A stretch of DNA of 50,864 nt, taken from contig JAUJNL010000036.1 in the NCBI GenBank assembly GCA_030448185.1, positions 1-50,864 of the forward strand. The letters run 5' to 3'. The translations under genes were made by a program, and so were the position numbers. The stretch is from Cytophagales bacterium (GTDB taxonomy: Bacteria; Bacteroidota; Bacteroidia; Cytophagales; 172606-1). This document shows, in pieces, positions 28,088 to 37,280 of this stretch; position 1 is the stretch's first letter; the number at the start of each line of letters is the position of its first letter. Under the pieces are notes generated by a model. The model was not told the DNA's origin. It searched no databases and worked only from the letters and a program-made list of their open reading frames with translations.

Positions 28088-29030
28088 GCTTCCTTTGCAT
28101 AGGTTACATCTTCGGAATTGACAAAAGCAATTCCTTTTTCTGCTATCGGCAAGGCTCCGTGAACCCCCAATGTATTATGGAATGGCGGACTAAAATCCAG
28201 ACGTGAAACTTGCTTAGGGTTTTTAACATCGCTGATATCCAGAACTACCATTCCGGCTGCCCCATAAGGAAGATACGCCAGGTTATCCAATACATACGGT
28301 GGCCCGTGTAAGGATACTTCGTGATCGCTGCCGCAAAAGACGTGACTCGGATGACGGGAAGTGGTGGCTTTTTCATCCGGATGCTTTTCATCGACATAGT
28401 GATGCTCGGTTTCAGTATCTTTCTGTCCGGGAACCCACCAACGGGAAACTTCCACTGGTTTTTTCGGGTTGCTTATATCCACAATCACATAGATATTGCC
28501 TTTATAACCGGGCATTCCTGCTGCCAGATGCATATACTTCCCGCCATTGTAAAAATTACGGTGCGTACCGCTTCCGCCCGTTTTGTAATGCCCCAATTTT
28601 TTCGGGTTGAGCGGGTCTGAAATATCCCAGATATACACGCCTTCGGTAAACGGTTTAGTTGTATCGCCGCCAAAATTGGGAAATATCTTTTCCAGTGAAG
28701 TGATCATGATGTCTCCGTGAAGTTCCATCTGCAAGGTCCAGGTGTTTGGCGGACCTTCGATAAACTTGACTACTTTAGTTTTGAGGGATCGGTAACATCC
28801 ACCACCGACCAACCCGAATGCCAGACCTGGCCGGTAAATAAATACCATCGGCCTTTATGTTCTTTGACAGACATCTTAAAAGCCGGTCTGCCGTTCATAT
28901 CCGTATAGCCAACCGGAACAATTCCTTTTGCCTGATACCCCGCGGGTATCGGTTGTGCCTTTCCGGCAAGACAGGTCATACCAATGAGGATACACCGGGG
29001 CAGCCATTTGAATAAGGAAATCTTTTGCAT
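28088..29030 (-). pseudogene. LVIVD-repeat secreted protein, N-terminal part
   Basis: The ATG at 29030 starts a signal peptide (FKWLPRCILIGMTCLAGKAQ). Propeller repeats of the LVIVD type follow: SGWSVVDVTDPSKLK, EGVYIWDISDPLNPKKLG, GNIYVIVDISNPKKPVE, AGMVVLDISDVKNPKQVS. One A is missing near 28775 (SKLK-VVKFIEGP), which breaks the frame early. At 28088 the IS66 element interrupts the gene; the rest lies at 26168-26577. The intact protein would be about 450 residues, exported, and probably a surface adhesin-like or enzyme-associated propeller. The true function of the family is not established. Confidence 0.85.
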
Positions 29031-29216
29031 TTTTCATTTTTTGTTCAACTGATTGGTTAATGCAAAATTGCCTCGGTTTGACAAGGAGATTACTGGCCAA
29101 ATACGGCTTTGTATTGGCCTATTTATGCTTGTTGATTGGCTGGAGCATGTTGAAGTTTGTTCTACTAGCAAGAATCGTAGTTCCCGGAATAGAAAGGCTT
29201 CCCTATTTCAATAGAA

Positions 29217-30163
29217 TTACCGGTGCTTTTGGCGGTAGGTAAGCGGGGTCTGATTCACCACCGATTTGAAGAAGCGATTAAAGGATGCAGGGTCGTTGAA
29301 GCCAAGCTGGTAAGCAATTTCTGCTACCGTATTGCCGGTGTTTTGCAGCAACGATTTTGCTTCCTGAGCAAGCATTTCCCGGATGTTATCCAGCGCCGTC
29401 TTCCCGGTGCTTTCCTTAACTACCCGGTTTAAATGATTCGCGCTTACACAAAGCATTTGGGCATAATCACTCACTTTGCGTTTCGACAAATAATGGACGC
29501 CCACTAGCTTCTGAAACCGCGCCGTAAGGCTGTAGGTGCTCCCAATAGTTGCATTTGCCGGTAAGCCTTGTCTTTCATAACTTCTTTTGCCTGCAACAGC
29601 AGCAGATAGACGTACATTTGAATGGCCTTTGTCCTACCAGTTTGTTGTCTTTTGAGTTCATCATCCATTTTCAAAACCAGCTCAACCATTGCGTTTAATT
29701 CATCTTTTGCCAGTTGAAAAACGGGAGTACCATTGATATGATAAAAGGGAAATTCATTGTCAATACTGGAGGGAGCAATTATTTCCTGCAAGAAATCTTG
29801 TTTGAACAGTATATAGTAACACAAAAAGTCGTCACTGATATTGCTCTTGGCAAATACCTGGTTGATATGGGTAAATGCAATGGTTTGAGGCACATGCTTA
29901 AAATGCTCCAGACCTATTTGCATATCCAAAGTGCCTTTAATATGAATGCTGATCCGGTAAAAAATGGATTTTAAGGGGCCAATCGAACGTAGCAAACCTT
30001 CATTGGAGTACAGCTCGAAACCTTCAATCATCTTTTCTTTTTCAATACGATTATAACCGAATGACGACGAAGCGGCCTTGTTCCGGTGTACCGGTCTGAA
30101 CTGCTCAAGGGTGTACTGCGGAATACCGGTAAAATTCTTTTTAGCCATTAATGAATGAGCCAA
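29217..30163 (-). pseudogene. AraC-family transcriptional regulator, frameshifted
   Basis: The first frame (30163 to 29504) gives an N-terminal sensing region of about 215 residues with a cupin-like section (HVPQTIAFTHINQVF). The second (to 29217) gives the paired helix-turn-helix: VSDYAQMLCVSANHLNRVVK and TVAEIAYQLGFNDPASFNRF, then NQTPLTYRQ. The join is at about 29527, where restoring one A turns TALRRGFRS into TALTARFQKLVG. The intact regulator would have about 310 residues. It lies upstream of, and in line with, the LVIVD gene. An error in the sequence would make this a functional gene. Confidence 0.85.
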
Positions 30164-30384
30164 GTGGTAAGCTTTCTCCTAAACGAATGCGTCTAAAATT
30201 CTGCCTAAAGCCTCCTCGGTAGCGGGTACCTGCGATGCTAGGCTCCCCAATATAAGGTACGAAAAGGTAAGCACAAACCGGTTTAAGATCCGTACCCAAA
30301 AAAGATTCGAATTGGGGAGAAAGCGTTTTGTCCTAATTACAGCCCCATTGGGGGAGGGATTTTAAGTCCTTTTGTGCAGGCTAC

Positions 30385-31485
30385 TTATTCTTTAATCAGT
30401 TCTATGATTTGGTCTCTGGCCTGCCGTGATTCGGGAAAATTGAGCAGCATCCAGACATGCACCATATCTTGATATTCATAATAATTAATCTGTATCCCTT
30501 TAGATTTGGCAAGGGCCAGGAGCTTTCTCGTATCCGCCACCAGAATTTCTTTAGTCCCGGTAAAAACAGAAATTTTTCCAACTTCTTCCAGCGGGCCATG
30601 GATGGGGACTAAGCAGATAATACGCCGGATCGGTGTCACCTGCATAAGCCATGCCTGCCATCCGGAGGCCTTCTATTCCCATGGGTGTACGACAAAATGC
30701 AGAGCGTTCATCCGCATTTAGCTTCGCTGAGAATAGTTGCAATGCGGATGTGTATAGCCGGGCATTTGAAATGCCCTTTTTCTCAGTTCCGCATTGCAAA
30801 TGCGGAACAACACGAACAAAGTTTAATGGTTGATCTGCAATTTGTCGTATACCCATTCCCATAAAAGGATCAGCCGGATCAATCTTTGCTATTTCGGGAT
30901 TGGTTAAGGTGATGTCAAGCCAGGGGGAGAGCAGAATGAGCTGGCTGGGCGTGGGGACCGTTTCATTTCTCATCTTCTGGGCCAGAGCCAGGGCAAAGCC
31001 GCCCCCGGCAGAATCACCCATAAGGATAAGATTGTCGGGATGAACACTTTCCAGCAGTGATTTATACGTGGTTGCTACTACCTCAAACGCCTCTTTATAG
31101 GTATATTTTGGCGCAAGCGGATAATCAGGGGCCGTAATGGAACACTGTAAATGCTGGAGCAGATACGCTAAGAAATTCCAATGCACCTTGACAAATCCTC
31201 CGACATAGGCTCCTCCATGAAGGTATAAGATATGTTTATTACTGCCTTTCTGTTTGGGCGTCAGCGTAAAAACATTGCTTCCATTAATCTGATGGGTATG
31301 AACGTGGCAGAATTCTAAAATTTTTCGCGGTGGCTCAGGCGAAGAAAAAAGATTCAACCGGCCCGTAGCAAACTGCCGTTTGAGAAGGCTTTTTTTGCCG
31401 ATGAGCCGAGTCTAAGCCAGAAAGATACGGGCTGTTTTTCCTGAGAGATTGATTCTTCGGCTAGTGGTATTTTCCCGGCCATCAT
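30385..31485 (-). pseudogene. HSL-family (alpha/beta hydrolase fold-3) esterase with MITE insertion and frameshifts
   Basis: The family motifs are clear: oxyanion LYLHGGAYVGGF, nucleophile LMGDSAGGGFALA, acid in EILVADTRKLL and His in YQDMVHVWMLL. The real start is probably the ATG at 31485 (MMAGKIPLAEESI); one A is missing in the run at 31390-31397. A second one-base change, an extra base in the GGGG at 30604-30607, separates AYYLLSP from IHGPLEEVGK. Between them a 172-bp palindromic element with an 8-bp duplication adds exactly 60 in-frame codons (RQIADQPLNFVRVVP to AFCRTPMGI), inside what should be PFMGMGIEGLRMAG. The ancestor would be a cytoplasmic carboxylesterase of about 305 residues. 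Confidence 0.88.
30683..30854. repeat. MITE-like palindromic element, copy B, with 8-bp target duplication
   Basis: The ends are GGGTGTACGACAAAATGCAG (30683) and, inverted, GGGTATACGACAAATTGCAG (ending at 30854), with two mismatches in 20. ATTCCCAT flanks it on both sides (30675-30682 and 30855-30862), a perfect 8-bp duplication. Inside are hairpins in the same order as copy A: CATCCGCAT.../...ATGCGGATG, GGGCATTT-G-AAATGCCC, and GTTCCGCATT-GCA-AATGCGGAAC. Element plus one duplicate is 180 bases, a multiple of three. The minus-strand reading has no stop, so the host esterase frame passes through it. Confidence 0.88.
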
Positions 31486-31489
31486 ATGG

Positions 31490-31940
31490 GTGACGATGCT
31501 TTATGTGCTTCTGCGCTTTACTTCCTTAATCGGAAACAGGCCTCGCAAAGTTGATAGGAAAGCATTAGCGGCCAGGGCTGAATACCTACTAGCGCGAATC
31601 CCTCTTCCGCCTCTTTTCTCCGATCAGATTTTTTATCGCGAAGCCTCATACCGGGGTAAATTCTCTACACCTTCACCAGAAACGCTACCCGGAATGATGC
31701 TGAATCGTCCATTTTAAACGCTTCTGGGAAGTATTGATACTATGGCGACGAATTTGATGGGTAAGGGATTAGCCATTATTTTCCTGTAAGCACTTATTGT
31801 TTTGTCATTTGACAAAAGGCAATTAAGTGACAAACTTGAAATCAGGCACTTATTTTTAGTATGATTGAAGCTGTGAATAAGTATAAATCAAAATCAGCCG
31901 GTACAACCCAAACAAAAAGTAGAGCAATCTATTCCGAGCA
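31490..31940. other. Intergenic, no supported gene
   Basis: A 75-codon frame (31490-31717) has no family resemblance. The last ~150 bases should hold the promoter of the receiver gene. AT-rich sequence TTATTTTTAGTATG lies about 90 bases before that gene. Confidence 0.4.
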
Positions 31941-32318
31941 ATGAAAAAGATTTTAATTGTAGATGATGAAAGGGATACCTGTTATTTGTTGAGTTATATG
32001 TTAAAGGGGAAGAATTATCTTGCGCAGTGTGCCAATACCCTGGCGGAAGCCAGAACAGCCTTACTCGACCACGCCCCCTTTATCATTTTCCTGGATATTA
32101 ACCTGCCGGATGGTTCCGGCCTCCACTTCATTGAATTTATAAAGAATACTGCTCCGGATACCAAAGTGATCCTGATGACGGCGTATAATGAGGTTACCGA
32201 ACGAAAAGAAGCGCTGTTACAAGGAGTCGATTACTTTATGGCAAAACCATTCACCCATGAAGATATCTATCAGGTATTGCATCGATTCTTTCCCGAAAGA
32301 TATTGCCCTGACAGTTAG
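31941..32318 (+). CDS. Single-domain response regulator (CheY/Spo0F-like)
   Basis: The protein has 125 residues, one receiver domain and no output domain. Acidic pair D8-D9 (LIVDDERDT), phospho-acceptor D52 (IIFLDINLPDGSG), Thr in ILMTAYNE and Lys in MAKPFTHED are all present, so it can be phosphorylated. It would act as a phosphorelay intermediate or by protein contact. It is followed at a distance by an outer-membrane barrel and then, on the other strand, by a soluble kinase that could be its partner. ATG with an AT-rich upstream region; intact. Confidence 0.93.
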   Translation: MKKILIVDDERDTCYLLSYMLKGKNYLAQCANTLAEARTALLDHAPFIIFLDINLPDGSGLHFIEFIKNTAPDTKVILMTAYNEVTERKEALLQGVDYFMAKPFTHEDIYQVLHRFFPERYCPDS

Positions 32319-32659
32319 AAAATAGGGGTCTCACATTGTAGAAATAATTCCCCGAATGATCCCTTTGCCATCTGATTTTCCCCGCTGATCCCTCACGCTG
32401 TTTGATTGAATGCGGTTTTCGGCTGCACTTATTACTGGCATGGTATTTCTATGAAGAGGTATACTAGCGGATCAATTAAGATTTACTAGCTACATATGAG
32501 GTAAAAAGGATGATCCCGAAAAGGATAATGATTCAACCAGCTCCGATTCAAAAAATGAAGAAGTAAAAGGCAAGGAGTGGTTAGATCGACTGAATCGTAT
32601 TCAAAAGAAAACTTACCGGAGTAAAAATCAAGTCAATACAATTTAAACCAACTACAAAC

Positions 32660-33322
32660 ATGAAATCAGTAAAAATATCAATAATGAATAAATGGATCAC
32701 GGGTGGTCTCTTTACTTTTTGTTTGCTATCGGGTGCATTCTCAGCATACGCCCAAAATGACCAGCGGGTACGCTTTGGGGTAAAGGGAGGCGTTAATCTG
32801 GCCAACCTGTACATTGATGAGGTAACCGATGAAAAAGCAAAAGCAGGGTTACATGCCGGCCTATGGATGAAGGCGCCTATTGGGGAGTTTTTCGCCATCC
32901 AACCAGAATTAATCTGGTCTTCAAAAGGATCAAAAATCGGTGAGTATAAAAACATTCCTTTCACCCAGGATGGCCAGGTGAGATTTAATCTCAATTATGT
33001 AGACTTACCCGTATTAGCTTCTCTGACCCTGGGCCCGGTAAGCATTCAGGCTGGTCCTTATGTTTCGTACTTAATCAATGCCAATGTAAAGAATCTAAAA
33101 GAGGATTTATCGACTGGTGCGGCAAAAGATTTAGATAAAACTGACTTCAATGCAGTCGATTATGGACTGGCAGGAGGTTTAGCCCTGGATATAAAAGGGT
33201 TCCAGTTAGGGGCCAGATATAATTACGGCTTGAGAGAAATTGGGAAGAGTGACGTTGCCGGACAAATCACTAAAAATGCTAAAAACTCAGTTGCGCAGGT
33301 CTTTGTTGGGGTCGGTTTTTAA
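32660..33322 (+). CDS. Outer-membrane beta-barrel protein (porin-family, PorT-like)
   Basis: The protein has 220 residues. A signal peptide (MNKWITGGLFTFCLLSGAFSAYAQ) follows either the ATG at 32660 or that at 32684. Mature sequence RVRFGVKGGVNLANLY, YVDLPVLASLTLGPVSIQAGPYV, GLAGGLALDIKGFQLGARYNYG and the final aromatic strand AQVFVGVGF are typical of the outer-membrane beta-barrel (OMP_b-brl_2) family of Bacteroidota. It probably forms an eight-stranded barrel with no known substrate. It ends ahead of a strong terminator and is monocistronic. Confidence 0.88.
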   Translation: MKSVKISIMNKWITGGLFTFCLLSGAFSAYAQNDQRVRFGVKGGVNLANLYIDEVTDEKAKAGLHAGLWMKAPIGEFFAIQPELIWSSKGSKIGEYKNIPFTQDGQVRFNLNYVDLPVLASLTLGPVSIQAGPYVSYLINANVKNLKEDLSTGAAKDLDKTDFNAVDYGLAGGLALDIKGFQLGARYNYGLREIGKSDVAGQITKNAKNSVAQVFVGVGF

Positions 33323-33412
33323 CCCTGTTAACGGTAATCCCGCAACCATACGGAATGCGTAGTAAATCACATTAGTAGACTAGTAACTTCAATAAGTAGT
33401 CTTTCTTCACCA

Positions 33413-33447
33413 AACTTCCTTCAGTTAGTAACTGTCGGAAGTTTTTT
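33413..33447 (+). terminator. Intrinsic terminator after the beta-barrel gene
   Basis: AACTTCC and CAGTTA pair with TAACTG and GGAAGTT around a tiny loop, giving an interrupted stem followed by TTTTTTATT. It lies 90 bases beyond the stop codon at 33322. Confidence 0.75.
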
Positions 33448-33535
33448 ATTGCCCAAAAGCTTACCCTTTATTTTTATATTGAATCGAGGCGCAAGAAAAC
33501 ACCGCGCTGGTAGGTGAAGTACGGGCCTGTTAGCA

Positions 33536-34300
33536 TTAGGCAAAGTCAAGGGTAACCCGAAAAGTAGTACCCGTACCTACCTGGCTGTCTACCGTAATGA
33601 ATCCTTTATGAGACAGGATAATATTATAGGTGTGGGTAAGACCTAACCCGGCTCCATTCGATTTGAGGGAAAAAAAAGGGTCAAATAGCTTGGTAAGGGA
33701 GTCTGGTTCGATGCCCGAACCGTTGTCGGTAATGCTAACGATGCATTGATTGGCATCCCTTTCCGTTTTCAAAAGCAACGTACCCTGGCCGGGCTCCATG
33801 GCTTCTACTGCATTGATAATAATATTTAGCAGCGCAATTTTCATCTTTTCGGCATCAACCAATACCGCATCTATCCCGGTGGCGTACGCCTTTACCACTT
33901 GTAAATCCTTTAGTTGTATGCGGTCTAGTGCCGCCTCCAATGATTGATCCAGGAGGGCGTGAATGGAAATACGCTGGTATTCCAGCGGTGAAAGTTCAGT
34001 GGAATTGAGCAGGTCGGTGATGAGTTGATTGATGCGTCGGCCATTCCGGTGGATCATGTCCAGCATCAGGGCGGTTTCCTCATGAATGGTATCCCCCAGA
34101 TCACTGCGTAACTGGTCGGCTGCCATATGAATGTTAGTCAATGGATTACGCACTTCGTGGGCGATGGTACGAGCAATCCGGCCCGATGAGGCAAGTTTTT
34201 CAGTTTGCAGCAGTTCAAGCAGTTCGGCATTGGCCGTTTTAAGAGATTGAATCTTTCTTTCCAAATCGTCTTCATCCCCAAAATCCGCTTTTTTCTTCAT
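33536..34300 (-). CDS. Soluble histidine kinase without a sensor domain (NtrB-like core)
   Basis: The protein has 254 residues. A short N-terminal coiled coil (ERKIQSLKTANAELLELLQ) leads directly to the dimerisation/H-box IARTIAHEVRNPL (His48). The ATPase boxes follow: N-box NIIINAVEAM, G1 DNGSGIEPD, F-box LFDPFFSLK, G2 GAGLGLTHTYNII. There is no transmembrane, PAS or GAF domain, so it must receive its signal through a partner or the coiled coil. The H-box and GLGL pattern are closest to the NtrB/AtoS group that pairs with NtrC-type regulators. The regulator at 24.1-25.5 kb or the single receiver at 31.9 kb are candidates. Confidence 0.92.
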   Translation of the reverse strand: MKKKADFGDEDDLERKIQSLKTANAELLELLQTEKLASSGRIARTIAHEVRNPLTNIHMAADQLRSDLGDTIHEETALMLDMIHRNGRRINQLITDLLNSTELSPLEYQRISIHALLDQSLEAALDRIQLKDLQVVKAYATGIDAVLVDAEKMKIALLNIIINAVEAMEPGQGTLLLKTERDANQCIVSITDNGSGIEPDSLTKLFDPFFSLKSNGAGLGLTHTYNIILSHKGFITVDSQVGTGTTFRVTLDFA

Positions 34301-34432
34301 AGTATGGGTTCAGATAAGGTTCCCGGAACGAGGCTATTTTCCGAAAGGCTCCTGCTGAATAGCAAGCGGTTAGTAGTAACAGCGGCGCCAGGAGAGGGTA
34401 ATACAATAGACAGAAAACCGATTCTCAGGTAT

Positions 34433-34627
34433 TCAGTCAATTACAAATAATACAGTCCAATCGTCGTAGAAATTCATAAAGGTACGGTAAACAATATGGT
34501 TACCCTGGGGGTCATTCATAGTTACACGGCCTGATTCTTTGTCAATGGAGTACCCGACGGTATAAGTTTCTCCCGTCTTAAAACTATACTTGTCATTACT
34601 TGCCCGGAAAATTAAACTAGCCTTCAT
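34433..34627 (-). CDS. Small hypothetical protein, 64 residues
   Basis: A compact, soluble, strand-rich protein (KASLIFRASNDKYSFKTGET, YTVGYSIDKESG, HIVYRTFMNFYDDWTVLFVI) with no signal peptide. The alternating pattern suggests a small beta-barrel of SH3 or OB size. I do not recognise a family. ATG start; its stop lies 130 bases before the kinase gene on the same strand, so the two could be co-transcribed. Confidence 0.6.
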   Translation of the reverse strand: MKASLIFRASNDKYSFKTGETYTVGYSIDKESGRVTMNDPQGNHIVYRTFMNFYDDWTVLFVID

Positions 34628-35103
34628 ATGGTGGTTTTTATCTGTAAGAGTATACGCTTTTTTGTACCACCCCTTTTATTTTTTACCGGAATAAATGAGC
34701 GGCTCTTGTTTAACAATTAATTATTGAAATAAGTTACAGTACCGCTTCAGTTGGGTAGCGTTACTTTTTGTCCCCCTCCCAGGAGCTAAGAAGACAGTGC
34801 TTAAAAAACTGACATTGCGTAAACCTTCCGGCAGAACAGCAATGAGAAGACCTACGCCCCTACCGGCACTTAGGCTACATTGTAGATTATTTTCCTCACT
34901 TCGGGGCATTGTACCAGCTTTACACAAGGCCTGTTAAGACCCGGCTATTTTATCTTACAATAAGGTGTGGTTTAATGGTCAACCAGGGCACTATTGCAAA
35001 ATAAGAGGCAACTTATCCGATTGCTGGCGCGGTATTGCTTCCTTCTTATTCAATCGCTACTACCGTTTGAACAAATTGTTCACCACCCCTTCCCAGTACC
35101 AGT
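34628..35103. other. Intergenic, no supported gene
   Basis: Divergent promoters for the small minus-strand gene and the peroxiredoxin should lie here. Overlapping open frames on both strands have no family resemblance. Confidence 0.4.
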
Positions 35104-35694
35104 ATGGAAACCTTACCGCATCCGGTTATCAACCAGCAAATGCATTGCCTCACCATCGGAGAGCAGGTTCCGTGTTTTGAGGCGGATAGTACCTTGGGCC
35201 GGGTTAAACTGGAAGACTATCAGGAGCAATGGCTGGTATTATTTACTTATCCGGCCGATTTTACGGCTGTTTGTGCCACCGAAATAGTAGCTTTTGGGAA
35301 ACTTCACCAGCAATTTAAGGATATAGGATGCCAGGTGGTAGCCTTAAGTATTGATAGTGTGGGCTCCCATATCCCTTGGCTGCAAACTATTGAAGATTGG
35401 CTGGGAGAGCGGATTGAGTATCCGATTATCGGAGATTACGACGGCCGGATTGCCCGCGAGTATGGCGTGCATATGCCTGATGGTAACCAGGCGGCAAGCA
35501 TCCGGTGTACTTTTATCATTGATACCCATCAAATCTTAAGGGCTTTGCTCATGTATCCAGCGGAGGTAGGGCGCAATACGGAGGAAATTCTTCGGTTAGT
35601 CCAGGCACTGCAGCTAAGTGATAAGCTGGGCAAGTCTACTCCGGCCAACTGGCAACTAGGAGATGAACTGCTTCGCGTAGAAGGGAGCAACTGA
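35104..35694 (+). CDS. Peroxiredoxin, 1-Cys (Prx6-like) type
   Basis: The protein has 196 residues. The peroxidatic motif P-x-x-x-T-x-x-C is present in YPADFTAVCATE (Cys57), with Ala in place of the usual Pro after Thr. The supporting Arg lies in ASIRCTFIID, and the C-terminal region STPANWQLGDELL matches the 1-Cys group rather than AhpC with its C-terminal resolving Cys. It should reduce peroxides with an external thiol. An in-frame ATG at codon 13 (MHCLTIGEQVP) gives a start more like the family's; either is possible. Cytosolic, no signal peptide. It is followed 75 bases later by an exported coiled-coil protein. Confidence 0.9.
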   Translation: METLPHPVINQQMHCLTIGEQVPCFEADSTLGRVKLEDYQEQWLVLFTYPADFTAVCATEIVAFGKLHQQFKDIGCQVVALSIDSVGSHIPWLQTIEDWLGERIEYPIIGDYDGRIAREYGVHMPDGNQAASIRCTFIIDTHQILRALLMYPAEVGRNTEEILRLVQALQLSDKLGKSTPANWQLGDELLRVEGSN

Positions 35695-35772
35695 CAGGAC
35701 TAAGCAATCTTATATACAAACTAAATTTTATTACCTATACTCCATTACTCTTTTTAACCAGCAAAATTTATC

Positions 35773-36156
35773 ATGAAACGTAATAACTTAATTTTCGCAT
35801 TTGTAGTGGGTACTTTTTCACTGCTTTCGATGGGCGCATTTGCCCAAACCGATACAACCAGGGTGATAAGCCAGAATGAAATAAAGGCTAACAAACAAGC
35901 GGCTAAAGAATTAGCCCAGGAAAGTGAAGACCAGCTGAAAACTGAAGCCCGGGATGGTAAGGATAAACTCAACGATATGGAGGCTTTAGAGAAAGAAAAT
36001 AAGGCCAAAGCCAAAGAAGCCCGTCGCGTCAATTCCGATGCTTCAGATGCAGCCCGGCAATCTAAGAGAGCGGCAAATGCAGAAAGAAATGCGCAAAGAG
36101 CACGGAAGCAGGCCGGTAAGGCAGCGAAAGCTACGGAAAAATCAGATCATAACTAA
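35773..36156 (+). CDS. Exported Ala/Lys/Glu-rich coiled-coil protein
   Basis: The protein has 127 residues. Signal peptide MKRNNLIFAFVVGTFSLLSMGAFAQ is followed by a highly charged helix: KQAAKELAQESEDQLK, LEKENKAKAKEARR, KRAANAERNAQRARKQAGKA. No other domain is present. Composition suggests a single long amphipathic or coiled-coil helix in the periplasm, perhaps stress-related or peptidoglycan/DNA-binding given the basic C-terminal half (inference). The function is unknown; similar low-complexity exported proteins occur in many Cytophagales. Confidence 0.75.
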   Translation: MKRNNLIFAFVVGTFSLLSMGAFAQTDTTRVISQNEIKANKQAAKELAQESEDQLKTEARDGKDKLNDMEALEKENKAKAKEARRVNSDASDAARQSKRAANAERNAQRARKQAGKAAKATEKSDHN

Positions 36157-36237
36157 CGGACTAGTAGCGACCCCGGAAAGGTAGACTCTACGGCTGTGCA
36201 TCCGTACAGAGAAGCGTGCACTTTTTCTTTTACTGAA

Positions 36238-36270
36238 TTAACCCTGAATGGTAAGCCAACTCAGGGTTAA
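36238..36270. terminator. Inverted repeat, possible terminator
   Basis: TTAACCCTGA (36238-36247) pairs perfectly with TCAGGGTTAA (36261-36270) over a 13-base loop. A T-rich run precedes it but none follows, so it would end transcription better on the minus strand. Just upstream GTGCATCCGTACAGAGAAGCG (36195 onward) recalls the first hairpin of palindromic repeat A. Confidence 0.5.
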
Positions 36271-36392
36271 TCGTTCCTTAGCCAACTAGTAAAACACATG
36301 GGTCCGGTGAAATTTTCCCACCTTATTAATACGGGTTGCTTCCTCTGACAAATTACTAAACTCTATTATACTACATTCTTTTTCAAATAGTT

Positions 36393-37034
36393 ATGAAAGC
36401 AATTTATAAAACTGAAAATACCATTGAAGAAAGGTTATTGGTAAGTAACAACTTGTCTCATCCCGGCGCTGATTTTAAAATAGTAAGAATTGAAACGATT
36501 GACCTTAAGAATCAATTTTTAGAGGAAGGGCATACCCAGAACTTACTCTATAAGTCCGGATCATTTGTTAAGCAAGTAAATATGCACGTATTACCCTTAC
36601 TGGGGTTGGTACAGGGGAAAACGGCTACCTTGGCTGAAGAGGACACCTATGCTTTATTTTTAGGGGAAAGCAACCAGGTTATGGCGGTGAATATAGGTTA
36701 TAATCAACCCGATCAATATATACTGTTAGACTACTCTCAATTTGAAAAACTAATATCGGACATTGAACGCATTAATTTTTGGGTTGCTATAACCAATCAA
36801 ACTTCCTGGCCACTAGTGAAGTTCAACCTATATGAGGGGTACGGCAAGCAGTTAAATCATGCTATTTTTACGGGTTTTAGGGTCAATAATGGCAAGGCAA
36901 CCACCGGACATTACTATTACTCCACCGTTGAATTATCTAAAACGGAAAAAAACCTTTTTGATACAGGTGTATTTCTTAATCATATCAATGAAGGAGTTTT
37001 GGCCGGAGACAACCGTCTTGCCATTCCGGCTTGA
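36393..37034 (+). CDS. Hypothetical protein, 213 residues
   Basis: Soluble, no signal peptide. Strand-rich segments (FKIVRIETIDLKNQF, DTYALFLGESNQVMAVNIGY, RINFWVAITNQTSWPLVKF, HAIFTGFRVNNGKATTGHYY) suggest a beta-rich fold. I do not recognise the family. The frame is intact with a clean ATG in an AT-rich context, and codon use is like its neighbours, so it is probably a real gene. It is monocistronic; downstream the window turns to minus-strand genes. Confidence 0.6.
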   Translation: MKAIYKTENTIEERLLVSNNLSHPGADFKIVRIETIDLKNQFLEEGHTQNLLYKSGSFVKQVNMHVLPLLGLVQGKTATLAEEDTYALFLGESNQVMAVNIGYNQPDQYILLDYSQFEKLISDIERINFWVAITNQTSWPLVKFNLYEGYGKQLNHAIFTGFRVNNGKATTGHYYYSTVELSKTEKNLFDTGVFLNHINEGVLAGDNRLAIPA

Positions 37035-37202
37035 GATTGGTCCGGAATGAAAGGAGTTCAGATAATACATAGCCCGGAGTAATGAAAACGGTGTAGATTA
37101 TTACCTGTTTTATTGATCGTCAAATAACCCGTCGTATTTACTTAGGACTACTTTCGCAATTATTACCCCACCCCCTGAAGAAGGCTTAAAATCAGGTTTG
37201 TA

Positions 37203-37227
37203 AAGTCCCCTTCAGGGGATTTAAGGG
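37203..37227. repeat. REP-like GGGGA hairpin
   Basis: AAGTCCCCTTCAGGGGATTT contains TCCCC-TTCA-GGGGA. The sentence-like pattern (TAAATCCCCTGAAGGGGACTTT on the other strand, in parts) is, from memory, a recurrent intergenic palindrome in Cytophagales genomes. A C-rich tract CCCCACCCCCTGAAG lies 35 bases upstream. Confidence 0.4.
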
Positions 37228-37280
37228 TGTTTTGCGAAAAGTCCTGCACGATTAAACCGGAAGCCTTTCCGGTCAAAGTT

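Noticed and set aside
31490..31717. 75-codon frame on the plus strand
   Set aside because: No recognisable domain, overlaps the esterase promoter region, and no plausible neighbour relationship.
34721..34927. 68-codon frame on the minus strand
   Set aside because: No family resemblance and lies in the divergent promoter region of the peroxiredoxin gene.
35104..35694. Peroxiredoxin with a broken active-site motif
   Set aside because: Although Ala replaces Pro after Thr, the P-x-x-x-T-x-x-C spacing with Cys57 is intact, so the enzyme is probably active.
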